In this document: in pieces, positions 28,744 to 37,433 of the stretch | How positions within the stretch are numbered: position 1 is the stretch's first letter | How the letters are laid out: each line of letters begins with the position of its first letter | NCBI RefSeq assembly: GCF_030815145.1 | Contig: NZ_JAUSWJ010000001.1 | Span: 310,001-374,000, forward strand | Direction: 5' to 3' | Origin: Kaistia geumhonensis | Lineage (GTDB): Bacteria; Pseudomonadota; Alphaproteobacteria; Rhizobiales; Kaistiaceae | Length of the DNA: 64,000 nucleotides | Notes under the pieces: generated by a model | Database searches by the model: none | Seen by the model: the letters and a program-made list of their open reading frames with translations, nothing else | Told to the model about the DNA's origin: nothing | Position numbers and translations under genes: made by a program

Positions 28744-28901
28744 CCCCCGAGGGGGGAGAGGGCAGGCCATGCATGGCGCGAGTGTGGTCCCGTCGTTGAG
28801 GTCGCCGAATGGCGGGTGACAGCCCCTCATGCGCAGCCGGGGCGGGTTGCGGGGAGGGGCTCTCGCGACGGCTCCGTGCGCGGCGCGCAGGCGGCCGACC
28901 C
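28744..28901. repeat. GC-rich intergenic sequence resembling a dispersed rhizobial repeat
   Basis: This spacer between mfd and the convergent binding-protein gene contains CCCCCGAGGGGGGAGAGGG, GCCATGCATGGC, and CCCCTCATGCGCAGCCGGGG near GGGGAGGGG. The alternating purine and pyrimidine blocks and short dyads resemble intergenic palindromic repeats that occur in many copies in Hyphomicrobiales genomes. No second full copy is visible in this window, so the assignment is only by appearance. Confidence 0.3.
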
Positions 28902-30731
28902 TCAGTCCTTCCTTGCGGCGTACCAGGTGGGCAGCGTGTAGCCGTAGACAGACTGAGTCTTCGGATGGTCGACCGTGGTCCAGCGAGCGACCCACTGGTC
29001 GGGCAGGTAGTAGAGCGGCACGACATAGTGACCGGAGATGAGCACCCGGTCGAGCGCACGGACAGCCGCGACAAAGTCTTCCTGGCTGCGGGCGGCGACC
29101 AGCGCCGCGATCATCGCGTCGATCGCCGGCTCCCTGGCGCCGACATAGTTGAACGATCCCATCATGTCGGCGGCGGCGCTCGACCAGCGGTTGCTCTGCT
29201 CGTTGCCGGGAGAGAGCGAAGCCGGCCATGACGTCATGATCACGTCGTAGTCGAAGTTCTGCACGCGGCGCTGATATTGCGTAGCGTCGACCGTTCGCGT
29301 TGTCGCGGTGATGCCGACGCGCGACAGCGTTCGCGCGAAGGCGGAGGCGATGCGCTCCTGACTGGCATCCTGCAGCAGGATCTCAAAGGTGAAGGGCTGG
29401 CCGGAGGCATCGACGAGCTTGTTGCCCTCCAGCTTCCAGCCGGCAGCGCGGAGCTGTTCCAGCGCGGCGCGGAGCACCTTGCGGTCGCCGCCGGAGCCGT
29501 CGCTCACGGTCGGCTTCCATGTGCCGTCCATCACCGCCGGATCGACAGCCTCGGGGAAGGGGGCGAGCAGCGCCTTCTCCGTTTCGGATGCCGGCACGCC
29601 CAAGGCGGACAGCGTCGAATCCTGGAAGAAGCTTGCATTGCGGCTGTAGGCGCCCGAGAACAGGTTCTTGTTGACCCATTCGAAATCGAACAGCATCTCC
29701 AGCGCCTTGCGCGTCCGGACATCTCCGAACTGAGCGCGGCGGGTGTTCAGCGCGAAGCCGAGCATACCCTTCGGCAGCCCATTGGGGATCGCTTCCTTGA
29801 TGACGCGCCCGTCGGTAACGGCCGGGAAGTTGTAGGCCTCCAGCCAGCGCGAGGGATCGCTCTCCGGATTGACGTCGTAGAGGCCCTTCTTGAAGCCTTC
29901 GAACATCGAATTGCGATCGCGGTAATAGTCGATCCGGATCACGTCGAAATTGTCGAAGCCGCGCTTCACATTGAGGTCCTTGCCCCAATAGTCCGGGTTG
30001 CGCTTCAGGATGAACTGCTCGCCGGGACGGATCGTGTCCATGACATAAGGGCCGCTGCCGATCATCGGCTTCAGCGTCGACTGATCGAAGGTCTCGGCAT
30101 CGGTCGCGTGCTTGGGGAGGATCGGCATGAGGCCGATCAGCATCGGCAGCTCCCGATTGTCGCCACTGGCGAAGGTGAACTTCACTCCTCGCTCGCCGAC
30201 CTTCTCCGACTTCGTCACCGTCTTGAACCAGCTCGGGTAGAGGTTGGGCCGGCCCTTCTCGCGCAGGAGCTCGAGCGAGAAAATGACGTCCTCCGGGGTG
30301 ATGGGCTGGCCATCCGAGAATTTCGCGGCGGGATTGATGGTGAAAGTGACCGAAGCGCGGTCGTCCGGCATGTCGACCGAATCGGCGATCAGCCCGTATA
30401 GCGAGAAGGCCTCGTCGCGGTTGCGCACCATGAGGCTCTCGAAGACATTGTTGCCGAGCGAAGCGTCCCAGATGCCGCGCGAGGTCGTCGTCGCACTCTT
30501 CACGATGAACGGGTTGACGCTGTCATAGGTGCCCTGGAAGGCATAGGCGATCGTTCCGCCCTTCGGCGCGTCGGGGTCCGCATAGGGGAAGTGGTCGAAA
30601 TCCTTCGGCAGGGCCGGCTCACCATGCATTGCCATCGCATGGCTGGGCTCGGCATTGGCGCTGCCGAGCGGCAGGGCGGCCATCGCCAGGGCTATGCATG
30701 CGATGCGGCCCGCAAAAAAGCGCTTCGACAT
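28902..30731 (-). CDS. extracellular solute-binding protein, family 5 (YejA-like)
   Basis: A 609-residue periplasmic protein from the ATG at 30731, which has GGAGG eight bases upstream. It has a signal peptide (KRFFAGRIACIALAMAALPLGSANA). Family 5 features include FPYADPDAPKGGTIAYAF, SLGNNVFESLM, KFSDGQPITPEDVIFSLELL, MIGSGPYVM, FILKRNPDYWGKDL and GFALNTRRAQF. The DPDAPKGG opening is characteristic of the YejA subgroup (microcin C and oligopeptide uptake). Normally yejABEF permease and ATPase genes follow, but none is next to it here, so it is an orphan binding protein. Confidence 0.88.
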   Translation of the reverse strand: MSKRFFAGRIACIALAMAALPLGSANAEPSHAMAMHGEPALPKDFDHFPYADPDAPKGGTIAYAFQGTYDSVNPFIVKSATTTSRGIWDASLGNNVFESLMVRNRDEAFSLYGLIADSVDMPDDRASVTFTINPAAKFSDGQPITPEDVIFSLELLREKGRPNLYPSWFKTVTKSEKVGERGVKFTFASGDNRELPMLIGLMPILPKHATDAETFDQSTLKPMIGSGPYVMDTIRPGEQFILKRNPDYWGKDLNVKRGFDNFDVIRIDYYRDRNSMFEGFKKGLYDVNPESDPSRWLEAYNFPAVTDGRVIKEAIPNGLPKGMLGFALNTRRAQFGDVRTRKALEMLFDFEWVNKNLFSGAYSRNASFFQDSTLSALGVPASETEKALLAPFPEAVDPAVMDGTWKPTVSDGSGGDRKVLRAALEQLRAAGWKLEGNKLVDASGQPFTFEILLQDASQERIASAFARTLSRVGITATTRTVDATQYQRRVQNFDYDVIMTSWPASLSPGNEQSNRWSSAAADMMGSFNYVGAREPAIDAMIAALVAARSQEDFVAAVRALDRVLISGHYVVPLYYLPDQWVARWTTVDHPKTQSVYGYTLPTWYAARKD

Positions 30732-30977
30732 GGTGATTTCCTCCACCTTGTCCGGCCTGCGCCGGACCCCGCGGAAAAAGACCTCAGCCATCGCGGCTTG
30801 GCAACCGCCTTCCTGCTGGAAATGCCTCTTGTGAGGGACTAAACATGCGCCGCAGCCCGGACGTCACCGTGTCGCCTCATTTGCTGGTCATCCAGCCGCG
30901 ATGACGTCGCCGGATCCGGGCATGCGCTTGCCGCCGGCGGCAAGCGCGGAACAGTTGTTGAACGCAAGGACACGCAG

Positions 30978-31685
30978 ATGTCGTATCGCTGGAAGATCGG
31001 TTCGGTGAGGGCGCCTCTGCTGGCGACTGCCGCGCTTCTCATGGTCGCCTCGGCTCCGGTGGCGATGGCGCAGGATGCGCCGGCTCCGAAGCCGCCGGCA
31101 GCCAAGCCGGCCGCGGCCCCTGCCGCCTCTGGCGATGCGGCGGCTGCTCCGGGCTCGCCCTGGATCAAGGAGTGCGGACAGGACCCGCAGTCCAAGAAGA
31201 AGCTCTGCATCACCTCGCAGGAGCTTCGCGCCGACACGAATCAGTTCATCGCCTCGATCCAGCTTCGCAAGCTCGAGGGCGATCCGAAGATGGCCCTGAC
31301 GGCGATCGTGCTGACCGGCCAGCTCATCCAGCCGGGCCTGCTCATCCAGGTCGACCAGAACAAGGCCGTGCCGCTGAAATACGTGATCTGCGACCCGACC
31401 GTCTGCTACGCGCAGGCCGAGGTCGACGACGCCTTCGCCACGTCGATGAAGAAGGGCAACAAGGTCGCTGCGATCACCATGAATCCGCAGGGCAAGCCGA
31501 TGGTGTTCCCGTTCGGCCTGAACGGCTTCACCAAGGTCTATGAGGGCGAGGGCCTCGATCGCGCCGCCGGCAAGGCGCGTCGCGACGCGCTGCAGGAGCA
31601 GCTGCAGAAGAACGCCGAGGAAAACCGCCAGAAGCTCATCGAGCAGCAGAACAAGGAGCGTGGCGACGCTGCTCCGCAGCAGTAA
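30978..31685 (+). CDS. ialB: invasion-associated locus B (IalB) family protein
   Basis: A 235-residue secreted protein with signal peptide (LLATAALLMVASAPVAMAQ), an Ala/Pro linker, and the IalB core: PWIKECGQDPQSKKKLCIT, QFIASIQLRKLEGDPKMALTAIVLTG, QPGLLIQVDQNKAVPLKYVICDPTVCYAQAEV. Four cysteines probably form disulfides. The tail is a charged helical segment (KARRDALQEQLQKNAEENRQKLIEQQN). IalB proteins are named after Bartonella invasion but are widespread in harmless Hyphomicrobiales, so no virulence is implied. AAGGA is seven bases upstream and a strong terminator follows. Confidence 0.88.
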   Translation: MSYRWKIGSVRAPLLATAALLMVASAPVAMAQDAPAPKPPAAKPAAAPAASGDAAAAPGSPWIKECGQDPQSKKKLCITSQELRADTNQFIASIQLRKLEGDPKMALTAIVLTGQLIQPGLLIQVDQNKAVPLKYVICDPTVCYAQAEVDDAFATSMKKGNKVAAITMNPQGKPMVFPFGLNGFTKVYEGEGLDRAAGKARRDALQEQLQKNAEENRQKLIEQQNKERGDAAPQQ

Positions 31686-31710
31686 CCGCTCACAACCGGC
31701 TAAAGATGCG

Positions 31711-31741
31711 AACGGCGCGCCTCTGGCGCGCCGTTTTCGTT
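31711..31741 (+). terminator. rho-independent terminator after ialB
   Basis: AACGGCGCGCC-TCT-GGCGCGCCGTT is a perfect 11-pair stem with a three-base loop followed by TTCGTT. It lies 25 bases past the ialB stop and could also serve the convergent hspQ transcript. Confidence 0.9.
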
Positions 31742-31791
31742 GAGAGAGACCGATTGGCGACTGCGCCGAGCCCTTGGAGCGCGCGACGGAC

Positions 31792-32154
31792 TCAGTTCAT
31801 CGGGCGATTGCGGGCGACATAGACATCGCCCTGGCGCTCGTCGAAATAATCGGGAAGCTGAGCATGGCGCAGCGGCTCGTCGGAGCCGTCGACCAGCAGG
31901 TTCTGCTCCGAGACGTAAGCGACATATTCGCTTTCGGCGTTCTCGGCGAGCAGGTGATAGAAGGGCTGGTTCTTGGCCGGACGGATCTCCTCCGGAATTG
32001 ACAGGTACCATTCCTCGGTATTGGCGAACACCGGATCGACGTCGAACACGACACCGCGGAACGAGAAGTGGCGGTGGCGCACGATCTGGCCGATCCCGAA
32101 CTTGGCTTCTCGCAGGCGATCTTCGGGGGATTTGATGCGGTCTGACTGGCCCAT
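31792..32154 (-). CDS. hspQ: heat shock protein HspQ (hemimethylated-DNA-binding YccV family)
   Basis: About 120 residues from the ATG at 32154 (GGAAAG six bases upstream); an ORF to 32223 is possible but less conserved. AKFGIGQIVRHRHFSFRGVVFDVDPVF, NTEEWYLSIPEE, QPFYHLLAEN and YVAYVSEQNLL are characteristic of YccV/HspQ. In E. coli HspQ modulates Lon protease specificity and binds hemimethylated DNA. It is convergent with ialB and 93 bases after the ubiH-like gene start-to-end order on the same strand. Confidence 0.88.
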   Translation of the reverse strand: MGQSDRIKSPEDRLREAKFGIGQIVRHRHFSFRGVVFDVDPVFANTEEWYLSIPEEIRPAKNQPFYHLLAENAESEYVAYVSEQNLLVDGSDEPLRHAQLPDYFDERQGDVYVARNRPMN

Positions 32155-32247
32155 TGGCAACTTTCCGAACTCGGTCCGTCGTCCAAAAGGCCCGATTGGC
32201 GACGGAGCGTCAACGCGACTCATGGTCGCCGCGTCGGATTTGGCTCC

Positions 32248-33405
32248 TTAAAGATGCGGGGCGAGCGCCTGTCGCATCGCGAAGCGCTTCAGCGCCGGCA
32301 GCCGGTCGAGCGCGAAAAGACCAACGCCCCGCGCCGCTTGAACGGGGAGGAAACTGGTGAGAAGCGTCCGGTTGAGCGCATCGACCGCCGCCGTTCGCGT
32401 GTACACATCGCCCGAGCGGCGCCGGTGATAGTCGGCGAGCGCATCCTCGCCGCCGGGATCGGCGCGATGTACTGAGGCTGTTCTTGCGAAGGCGGCCGCG
32501 TCGCGGAGGCTGAGATTGAGGCCCTGGGCGCCAATCGGCGGGAACACATGCGCGGCCTCGCCGATGAGCGCGATACGTCGCGCGGCGAAGCGCTCTGCCG
32601 ATTGTCCCGTGAGCGGAAAAGCCTGTCGCGGCCCGTCGATCTCGATGTCGCCGACGAGGAAATGCGATTTCTGCTCGAAGACTTCGGCTAGACCGCGGTC
32701 GTCCATCTGCATCAGCCGCTCGGCTTCACGCGGCTTCACCACACAGACAACGGCCGACCGGAGACCGGGCAGGGGAACGAGCGTGAATGGACCCGTCTCG
32801 GTGTGGAATTCGGTCGAGACGTCGCCATGGGGAAGGCTGTGGCGGATATTCGCCACGACGGCCGTCTGCGGATAGGACCAGCGCTTGAGGCCGATGCCGG
32901 CGGCCTCGCGGACCGGAGAGTTGCGACCGTCGGCGGCGCCGACGAGCCGGGCCGAGACGCTGCCGGCAGCGCCGGCATCAATCGCGACATGCCCGTCGTG
33001 AACGGTGATCGCGCGGGCGAGACCGTCGAGCCGCAGGATGCCAGCCTCAGTGACGGCGTCTTCGAGCGCAGCGATCATGGCCGCGGTCGGCACATTGTAG
33101 CCGAAGGCGTCACGTCCGATTTCCGAGGCATGGAACTCGACGAGAGGCGCGCGCACCAGGCGCCGTGTTCCATCGACGATTCGCATCGTACGAAGGGGGG
33201 CGACCGTGTCGGCCAGAGCGGGCCAGATCCCCGTCTCCTGGAGTATGTCGACCGAGACGCCCAGCATGGCGACGGTCCTGCGGTCGGTCGGGATGGTTCG
33301 GGGTGCGACCAGAGCCACCGACAGGCCCTCGCGGGCTGCGAGGATCGCTGCGCTGAGCCCGGCGGGGCCGGCGCCGACGACTGCGACGTCGACAGGTGTG
33401 TTCAT
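32248..33405 (-). CDS. UbiH/UbiF/COQ6-family FAD-dependent hydroxylase
   Basis: A 385-residue flavoprotein monooxygenase from the ATG at 33405, preceded by AGGAGG at seven bases. The N-terminal VAVVGAGPAGLSAAILA binds FAD; GAADGRNSPVREAAGI is the DG motif; IALIGEAAHVFPPIGAQGLNLSLRDA is the second FAD motif of the UbiH/COQ6 family. The role is aromatic ring hydroxylation in ubiquinone synthesis. The start overlaps the stop of the YeeE-like gene by four bases (ATGA), an unusual coupling. Which ring position it hydroxylates cannot be told. Confidence 0.88.
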   Translation of the reverse strand: MNTPVDVAVVGAGPAGLSAAILAAREGLSVALVAPRTIPTDRRTVAMLGVSVDILQETGIWPALADTVAPLRTMRIVDGTRRLVRAPLVEFHASEIGRDAFGYNVPTAAMIAALEDAVTEAGILRLDGLARAITVHDGHVAIDAGAAGSVSARLVGAADGRNSPVREAAGIGLKRWSYPQTAVVANIRHSLPHGDVSTEFHTETGPFTLVPLPGLRSAVVCVVKPREAERLMQMDDRGLAEVFEQKSHFLVGDIEIDGPRQAFPLTGQSAERFAARRIALIGEAAHVFPPIGAQGLNLSLRDAAAFARTASVHRADPGGEDALADYHRRRSGDVYTRTAAVDALNRTLLTSFLPVQAARGVGLFALDRLPALKRFAMRQALAPHL

Positions 33406-33893
33406 GTCTCGACCTCCTGGATCGACGCCGATTGCCGGCGCGCCCGCAGCCGCCACACATGCACGAGCATCATGCCGGCGAGCATCGCGCCGAGAAATAG
33501 AAGGATGGACGGGAATGTCGAGACGAGATCGGCAAGGGCAGGGCCGGGGCAGAGACCCGCGAGGCCCCAGCCGACACCGAAGATCGCAGCGCCGACGACG
33601 AGTTCTCCGTCGACACGCCGGGCATGGGGCTGAGAGAAGGAGGTGGCGGCGATCGGCCGGCGACGCCGATGCGCGACGCGCAGCGCGCCCATGGTGACGA
33701 TGACCGCCATGGCGAGCACGATGGCGAGGCTCGGGTCCCAGCCGCCCGACGAGATCCGTGACACGTCGAGGAACGCCTTGACCTTCTGCGGGTGGATCAT
33801 GCCGGAGACGGCAAGGCCCGCGCCGAAGATAATGCCCGAGACGAGCGCTGCGGCGTGGAAGACGATCGGACGCCGCTGCGCGGTCTCGGTCAC
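33402..33893 (-). CDS. YeeE/YedE-type sulfur transporter, C-terminal half protein (DUF6691-like)
   Basis: GTG at 33893 lies two bases after the stop of the partner gene and gives 163 residues with four or five membrane helices. GLAVSGMIHPQKVKAFLDV, WDPSLAIVLAMAVIV and GVGWGLAGLCPGPALADL match the second half of YeeE/YedE proteins; the Cys in GLCPGPA is the conserved sulfur-relay position. Together with the 33896-34327 product it forms a split two-subunit transporter, probably for thiosulfate or a related sulfur species. Confidence 0.85.
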   Translation of the reverse strand: MTETAQRRPIVFHAAALVSGIIFGAGLAVSGMIHPQKVKAFLDVSRISSGGWDPSLAIVLAMAVIVTMGALRVAHRRRRPIAATSFSQPHARRVDGELVVGAAIFGVGWGLAGLCPGPALADLVSTFPSILLFLGAMLAGMMLVHVWRLRARRQSASIQEVET

Positions 33894-33895
33894 GG

Positions 33896-34327
33896 TCAGG
33901 CGCCCGCCACGAAGACCGTAAGAACAGCCGTCGCCATGAAGACGCCGACCGCCACGAAGGAGCGGAGCGACAGATTGGCGAGCCCGAACACGCCGTGTCC
34001 CGAGGTGCAGCCCCGGGCGAGCGCGGCGCCGATGCCGACAAGAATGCCGGATCCGACCAGGAGCGCAGGCGACATATCGAGTTCGGGAAGGCCCGGGGCC
34101 ATGTCGGCAAGGAGCCGCGGGCCGACAAGCAGCGCTGCCGCCGCGCCCAGTGGCAGTCCTGCGATGAAGAGCAGCCGCCAGCTCAGATCGGCCCAGTTTC
34201 CGGAGACGATGCTGCCGAAGATGTTCGAGACCCCGCAGACGCGGCCATTTACGATCCACAACAGCGCAACGCCGAGGCCGATCATGGCGCCGCCGACTGC
34301 TGCGGATACGGGGGAGAATCCGAACAT
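33896..34327 (-). CDS. YeeE/YedE-type sulfur transporter, N-terminal half protein
   Basis: A 143-residue membrane protein from the ATG at 34327 (GGAG six bases upstream). MIGLGVALLWIVNGRVCGVSNIFG, and ARGCTSGHGVFGLANLSLRSFVAVGVFM are the conserved cysteine-containing motifs of the first half of YeeE/YedE (TsuA/PmpA-like). It is followed after two bases by the second-half gene. In many proteobacteria the pair is controlled by an ArsR-type BigR regulator with a sulfur dioxygenase nearby, but neither is adjacent here. Confidence 0.87.
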   Translation of the reverse strand: MFGFSPVSAAVGGAMIGLGVALLWIVNGRVCGVSNIFGSIVSGNWADLSWRLLFIAGLPLGAAAALLVGPRLLADMAPGLPELDMSPALLVGSGILVGIGAALARGCTSGHGVFGLANLSLRSFVAVGVFMATAVLTVFVAGA

Positions 34328-34535
34328 GGCAAGCTCCGGATGAACGCCTGCAAGGTGAGGCCGACGCGGGATGCTTGCAACGCGGGCGATGTCGCAGGCG
34401 ACAGGACGCCGCACTTCGCGCCGCCGCGCCCTTGCCAGAGGGATGCCGAGACCCTATCGACTCCATGGGGCGCCTATGCGTCCGCAGATGATGCGGCGCA
34501 GGTGCGGATTCTCCTTAGGGGACACAAGGGGCGCA

Positions 34536-35243
34536 ATGATCAACGCCTGGCCGCGAGCGAGCAGCTGGCTCGTCCATATGCTGACGACGAGCGGCGCCGT
34601 CTTCTCGATGCTGGCGGTTCTCGCCGTCGGGCGGGACTCGTTCGTCGAGGCCTTTCTCTGGCTCGGGGCCGCGCTGTTCGTCGACGGCATCGACGGGCCG
34701 CTCGCGCGCATCGTCCGCGTCGAGGAGCGCGTGCCGTGGTTCGACGGTGCCATCCTCGATCTCGTGATCGACTACTCGACCTATGTCTTCATTCCGGCGC
34801 TCATCCTGGCGCGGTCCGACATCCTGCCGCCCGGGCTCGGCGTCGCTGGCGCCGTCCTCGTGGTCGCCGTGGGTGCGATCTATTTCGCCGACACGCGCAT
34901 GAAGACCGCCGACTACGGCTTCCGCGGCTTTCCTGCCGTCTGGAACATGGTCGTCTTCGTGCTGATGGCGTTCGACCTCAACCAGGTCGTCGCGGCGGCG
35001 ATCATCGTGCTCTTTGCGGTGCTCACATTCGCTCCGATCGAGTTCGTGCATCCGTTCCGCGTCAAGCGATTGCGGGCGGTGACTCTCACCGTCACATTCG
35101 CGTGGGCGGCCTTCTCCATCCTGGCCCTGGCGGACGGCATGGCGCCGTCGTTGCCCGTGCTTGTCGGGCTCGGCACGACGACGGTCTATCTCACGGTGAT
35201 CGGCGCGGTCCTGCAGGCAACGCGGCCGCGCGCGGCGCATTGA
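34536..35243 (+). CDS. pcs: phosphatidylcholine synthase
   Basis: A 235-residue membrane enzyme from the ATG at 34536, close to the usual Pcs length. It contains the modified CDP-alcohol phosphotransferase motif FVDGIDGPLARIVRV...WFDGAILDLVIDYSTYVF, with DG-x2-PLAR and the two downstream Asp residues typical of bacterial Pcs, and GFRGFPAVWNMVVFVL. It condenses CDP-diacylglycerol with choline directly to phosphatidylcholine, a common envelope lipid in Hyphomicrobiales. Choline uptake genes are not in the window. It diverges from the YeeE pair. Confidence 0.93.
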   Translation: MINAWPRASSWLVHMLTTSGAVFSMLAVLAVGRDSFVEAFLWLGAALFVDGIDGPLARIVRVEERVPWFDGAILDLVIDYSTYVFIPALILARSDILPPGLGVAGAVLVVAVGAIYFADTRMKTADYGFRGFPAVWNMVVFVLMAFDLNQVVAAAIIVLFAVLTFAPIEFVHPFRVKRLRAVTLTVTFAWAAFSILALADGMAPSLPVLVGLGTTTVYLTVIGAVLQATRPRAAH

Positions 35244-35314
35244 GCGCCGGGCGGCCTTGAGCAACGATCGGTTCGAGGCAGGGCGAACATCTTCATGAAC
35301 AGCGGGGCGGCAGG

Positions 35315-36031
35315 ATGAATCTGGATCTCCTTTTCGAGGCGAGCGCCTGGGCGAGCCTTCTCACCCTCACGGCGATGGAAATCGTTCTCGGCATCGACAA
35401 CATCGTCTTCATCTCGGTGCTGGTCAGCCGGCTGCCGGCGGTCGAGGCACGTCGAGCGCGCCAGATCGGTCTCGCACTCGCCCTGATTTTCCGCATTCTG
35501 CTTCTGCTCATCCTCTCCTGGCTGATCGGGCTCACCGAACCGGTCGTCACCATCTTCGGCAAGGGGCTCTCCTGGCGCGATCTCATCCTCCTCGCGGGTG
35601 GCCTCTTCCTGATCTACAAGGCCACGCACGAGATCCATCAGGGCGTCGAGGGCGAGCACCACGACAACGCATCGGCGGTGAAGGCGAGTTTCACTGCCAT
35701 CGTCGCCCAGATCATCGTCATCGACATGGTGTTCTCGGTCGATTCGATCGTCACCGCGATCGGCATGGCCGAGCACGTCGAGGTCATGATCCTCGCGGTC
35801 GTCATCGCGATGGGTGTCATGTATCTCGCGTCCGGAGCCATCGCCGGCTTCATAGAGCGGCACCCGACCACGAAAATGCTGGCGCTGGCCTTCCTGCTCA
35901 TGATCGGCATCGCGCTCGTCGCCGACGGCTTCGGCTTCCACATCCCGCGCGGCTACATCTACACCGCGATGGCCTTCTCAGCCTTCGTCGAGATCCTCAA
36001 CGTTTCGGCAAAGCGAAACCGGAAGGCCTGA
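35315..36031 (+). CDS. TerC family integral membrane protein
   Basis: A 238-residue protein with seven membrane helices. SLLTLTAMEIVLGIDNIVFISVLVSRLP and AQIIVIDMVFSVDSIVTAIGMAEH carry the two conserved acidic motifs of TerC (E-x4-D-N and D-x3-S-x-D-S). The family is linked to metal-ion handling, including manganese export and metalation of secreted enzymes. No tellurite genes are present nearby, so resistance should not be inferred. It lies 71 bases after pcs on the same strand. Confidence 0.9.
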   Translation: MNLDLLFEASAWASLLTLTAMEIVLGIDNIVFISVLVSRLPAVEARRARQIGLALALIFRILLLLILSWLIGLTEPVVTIFGKGLSWRDLILLAGGLFLIYKATHEIHQGVEGEHHDNASAVKASFTAIVAQIIVIDMVFSVDSIVTAIGMAEHVEVMILAVVIAMGVMYLASGAIAGFIERHPTTKMLALAFLLMIGIALVADGFGFHIPRGYIYTAMAFSAFVEILNVSAKRNRKA

Positions 36032-36063
36032 GGCGAATTCTGGCGGGCTGAAGCGGTTCAAAT

Positions 36064-36091
36064 TCCGGCGGCTGTCGATTGCCAGCCGTCG
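36064..36091 (+). terminator. candidate hairpin after terC-like gene
   Basis: CCGGCGGCTG and CAGCCGTCGG can form a 10-pair stem (one G-U) around TCGATTGC, 32 bases past the stop. It lacks a U-tract, so termination is uncertain. Confidence 0.35.
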
Positions 36092-36202
36092 GAGCTGCCT
36101 GTAGAAGAGGCACATTCACCATCGGATTGGCGAATCCGTCAGCGGCGGACTTCGGCCCCGGTCGCGCAAGCGGCTGTTTCCGCGCATCTGGCAGTCGCAA
36201 GC

Positions 36203-37399
36203 ATGGCCCTCTCGTTCGCCTCCGCGCGCCTCATCATGGCGCTCTACTTCTTCTATTCACTCTCCCTCTCGAACTGGCTGATCCGCATCCCCGACGTGCA
36301 GCTCCGTCTCGGTCTCGAGCCGGCGGCGCTGTCGATCTGCCTGCTCGGCGTCCCGATCGGGCTCGTCTGCTCGATGGCCTTTTCGGGCATCGTCGTCGAC
36401 CGGATGGGGCCGCGAAACGCGATCCGCTACGGCATCCTCTTCCTGATGATCCCGCTTCTGCTGCCGGGGTTCGCTTGGAATCCCACGGTTCTCTTCGTGG
36501 CGCTGGTGCTTGTGGGCCTCGGCATGGGACCGCTCGAGGTCGCGCTCAACGTCACCGCCGACCGGATCGGTACGGCGATCGGGCGTACCGTGATGTCGCG
36601 ATGCCACGGCTTCTGGAGCCTCGGCCTGATGGCGGGCGGCGCGACAGGAACCTTCGCGGCAACGATCGGTCTCGATCCGGGTCCGCACCTCGCCATCGCG
36701 ATCGTCGCGATCATCATCGTCGCCGAGCTGCTGGCCTCAAGGTTGCCGCGCCTCGATCCGGCGCCCGCCGATCCCAACGCGCCGAAGGCACCGATCTTCG
36801 TGCTGCCGCCGAAATCCATCGTCGCGCTCTGCCTTTTCGCCTTCGGCATGCTTCTCGTGGAAGGTGCGATAACCGACTGGAGTGCGATCTATCTCCGCGA
36901 CGTCTTCGGCGCCGTGCCGCCAGTGACCGGCTTCGCCTTCACCGCCTTCGGCTTCCTCATGGCCGCCGGCAGGCTCGCCGGGGACTTCCTCTCCATGCGA
37001 TTCGGGCCTGTCGCCATGGCGCGCGTCTGTTGCACAATCGGCGTCGCGGGCATCCTCGCCATGGTGCTGGCGCCGAGCCCGACGCTCGTCATCATTGGCG
37101 CGGCGGCCGCGGGCTTCGGCGTCTCGATTGTGTTCCCGCTCGCCGTGACGGCGGCGGCGTCGCGCGACGGCTCGTCGGCGGTCAATGTCGCGGCGCTGTC
37201 GCTGCTGTCGTTCTCGGGCTTTCTCGTGGGGCCGCCGATGATCGGTTTCGTCACCGAATTCTTCGGGCTCAGGATCGGCCTCGCCACGCTGCTGCTCGCG
37301 GCCGGCATGAGCCTTGCCTTGGCCGGTGAGGTACGCGTCCGGCGGAAAGGCGCAGCGCTTCGCGCCGGCGAGACGGCACACGAGCCCGCCACCGCCTGA
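36203..37399 (+). CDS. MFS transporter (YbjJ-like), first of a tandem pair
   Basis: A 398-residue protein with 12 membrane helices. NWLIRIPDVQLRLGLEPAAL, GIVVDRMGPRNAIRYG (the MFS loop 2-3 signature), MSRCHGFWSLGLMAGG and FLVGPPMIGFVTEFFG are recognisable. CHGFWSLG and the late GPPMIGF motif place it with YbjJ-type transporters of unknown substrate. It is followed 34 bases later by a clear paralogue with the same motifs. The ribosome site at 36203 is weak. Confidence 0.87.
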   Translation: MALSFASARLIMALYFFYSLSLSNWLIRIPDVQLRLGLEPAALSICLLGVPIGLVCSMAFSGIVVDRMGPRNAIRYGILFLMIPLLLPGFAWNPTVLFVALVLVGLGMGPLEVALNVTADRIGTAIGRTVMSRCHGFWSLGLMAGGATGTFAATIGLDPGPHLAIAIVAIIIVAELLASRLPRLDPAPADPNAPKAPIFVLPPKSIVALCLFAFGMLLVEGAITDWSAIYLRDVFGAVPPVTGFAFTAFGFLMAAGRLAGDFLSMRFGPVAMARVCCTIGVAGILAMVLAPSPTLVIIGAAAAGFGVSIVFPLAVTAAASRDGSSAVNVAALSLLSFSGFLVGPPMIGFVTEFFGLRIGLATLLLAAGMSLALAGEVRVRRKGAALRAGETAHEPATA

Positions 37400-37433
37400 C
37401 GTCCCCCGACAGACCGGTTACGGACGCTTCGCG

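Noticed and set aside
28744-28901. Mobile element in the mfd downstream spacer
   Set aside because: No transposase or terminal inverted repeats; at most a short dispersed palindromic repeat.
35315-36031. Tellurite-resistance function for the TerC protein
   Set aside because: No terZABDE genes are present; TerC homologues are mostly involved in metal handling.
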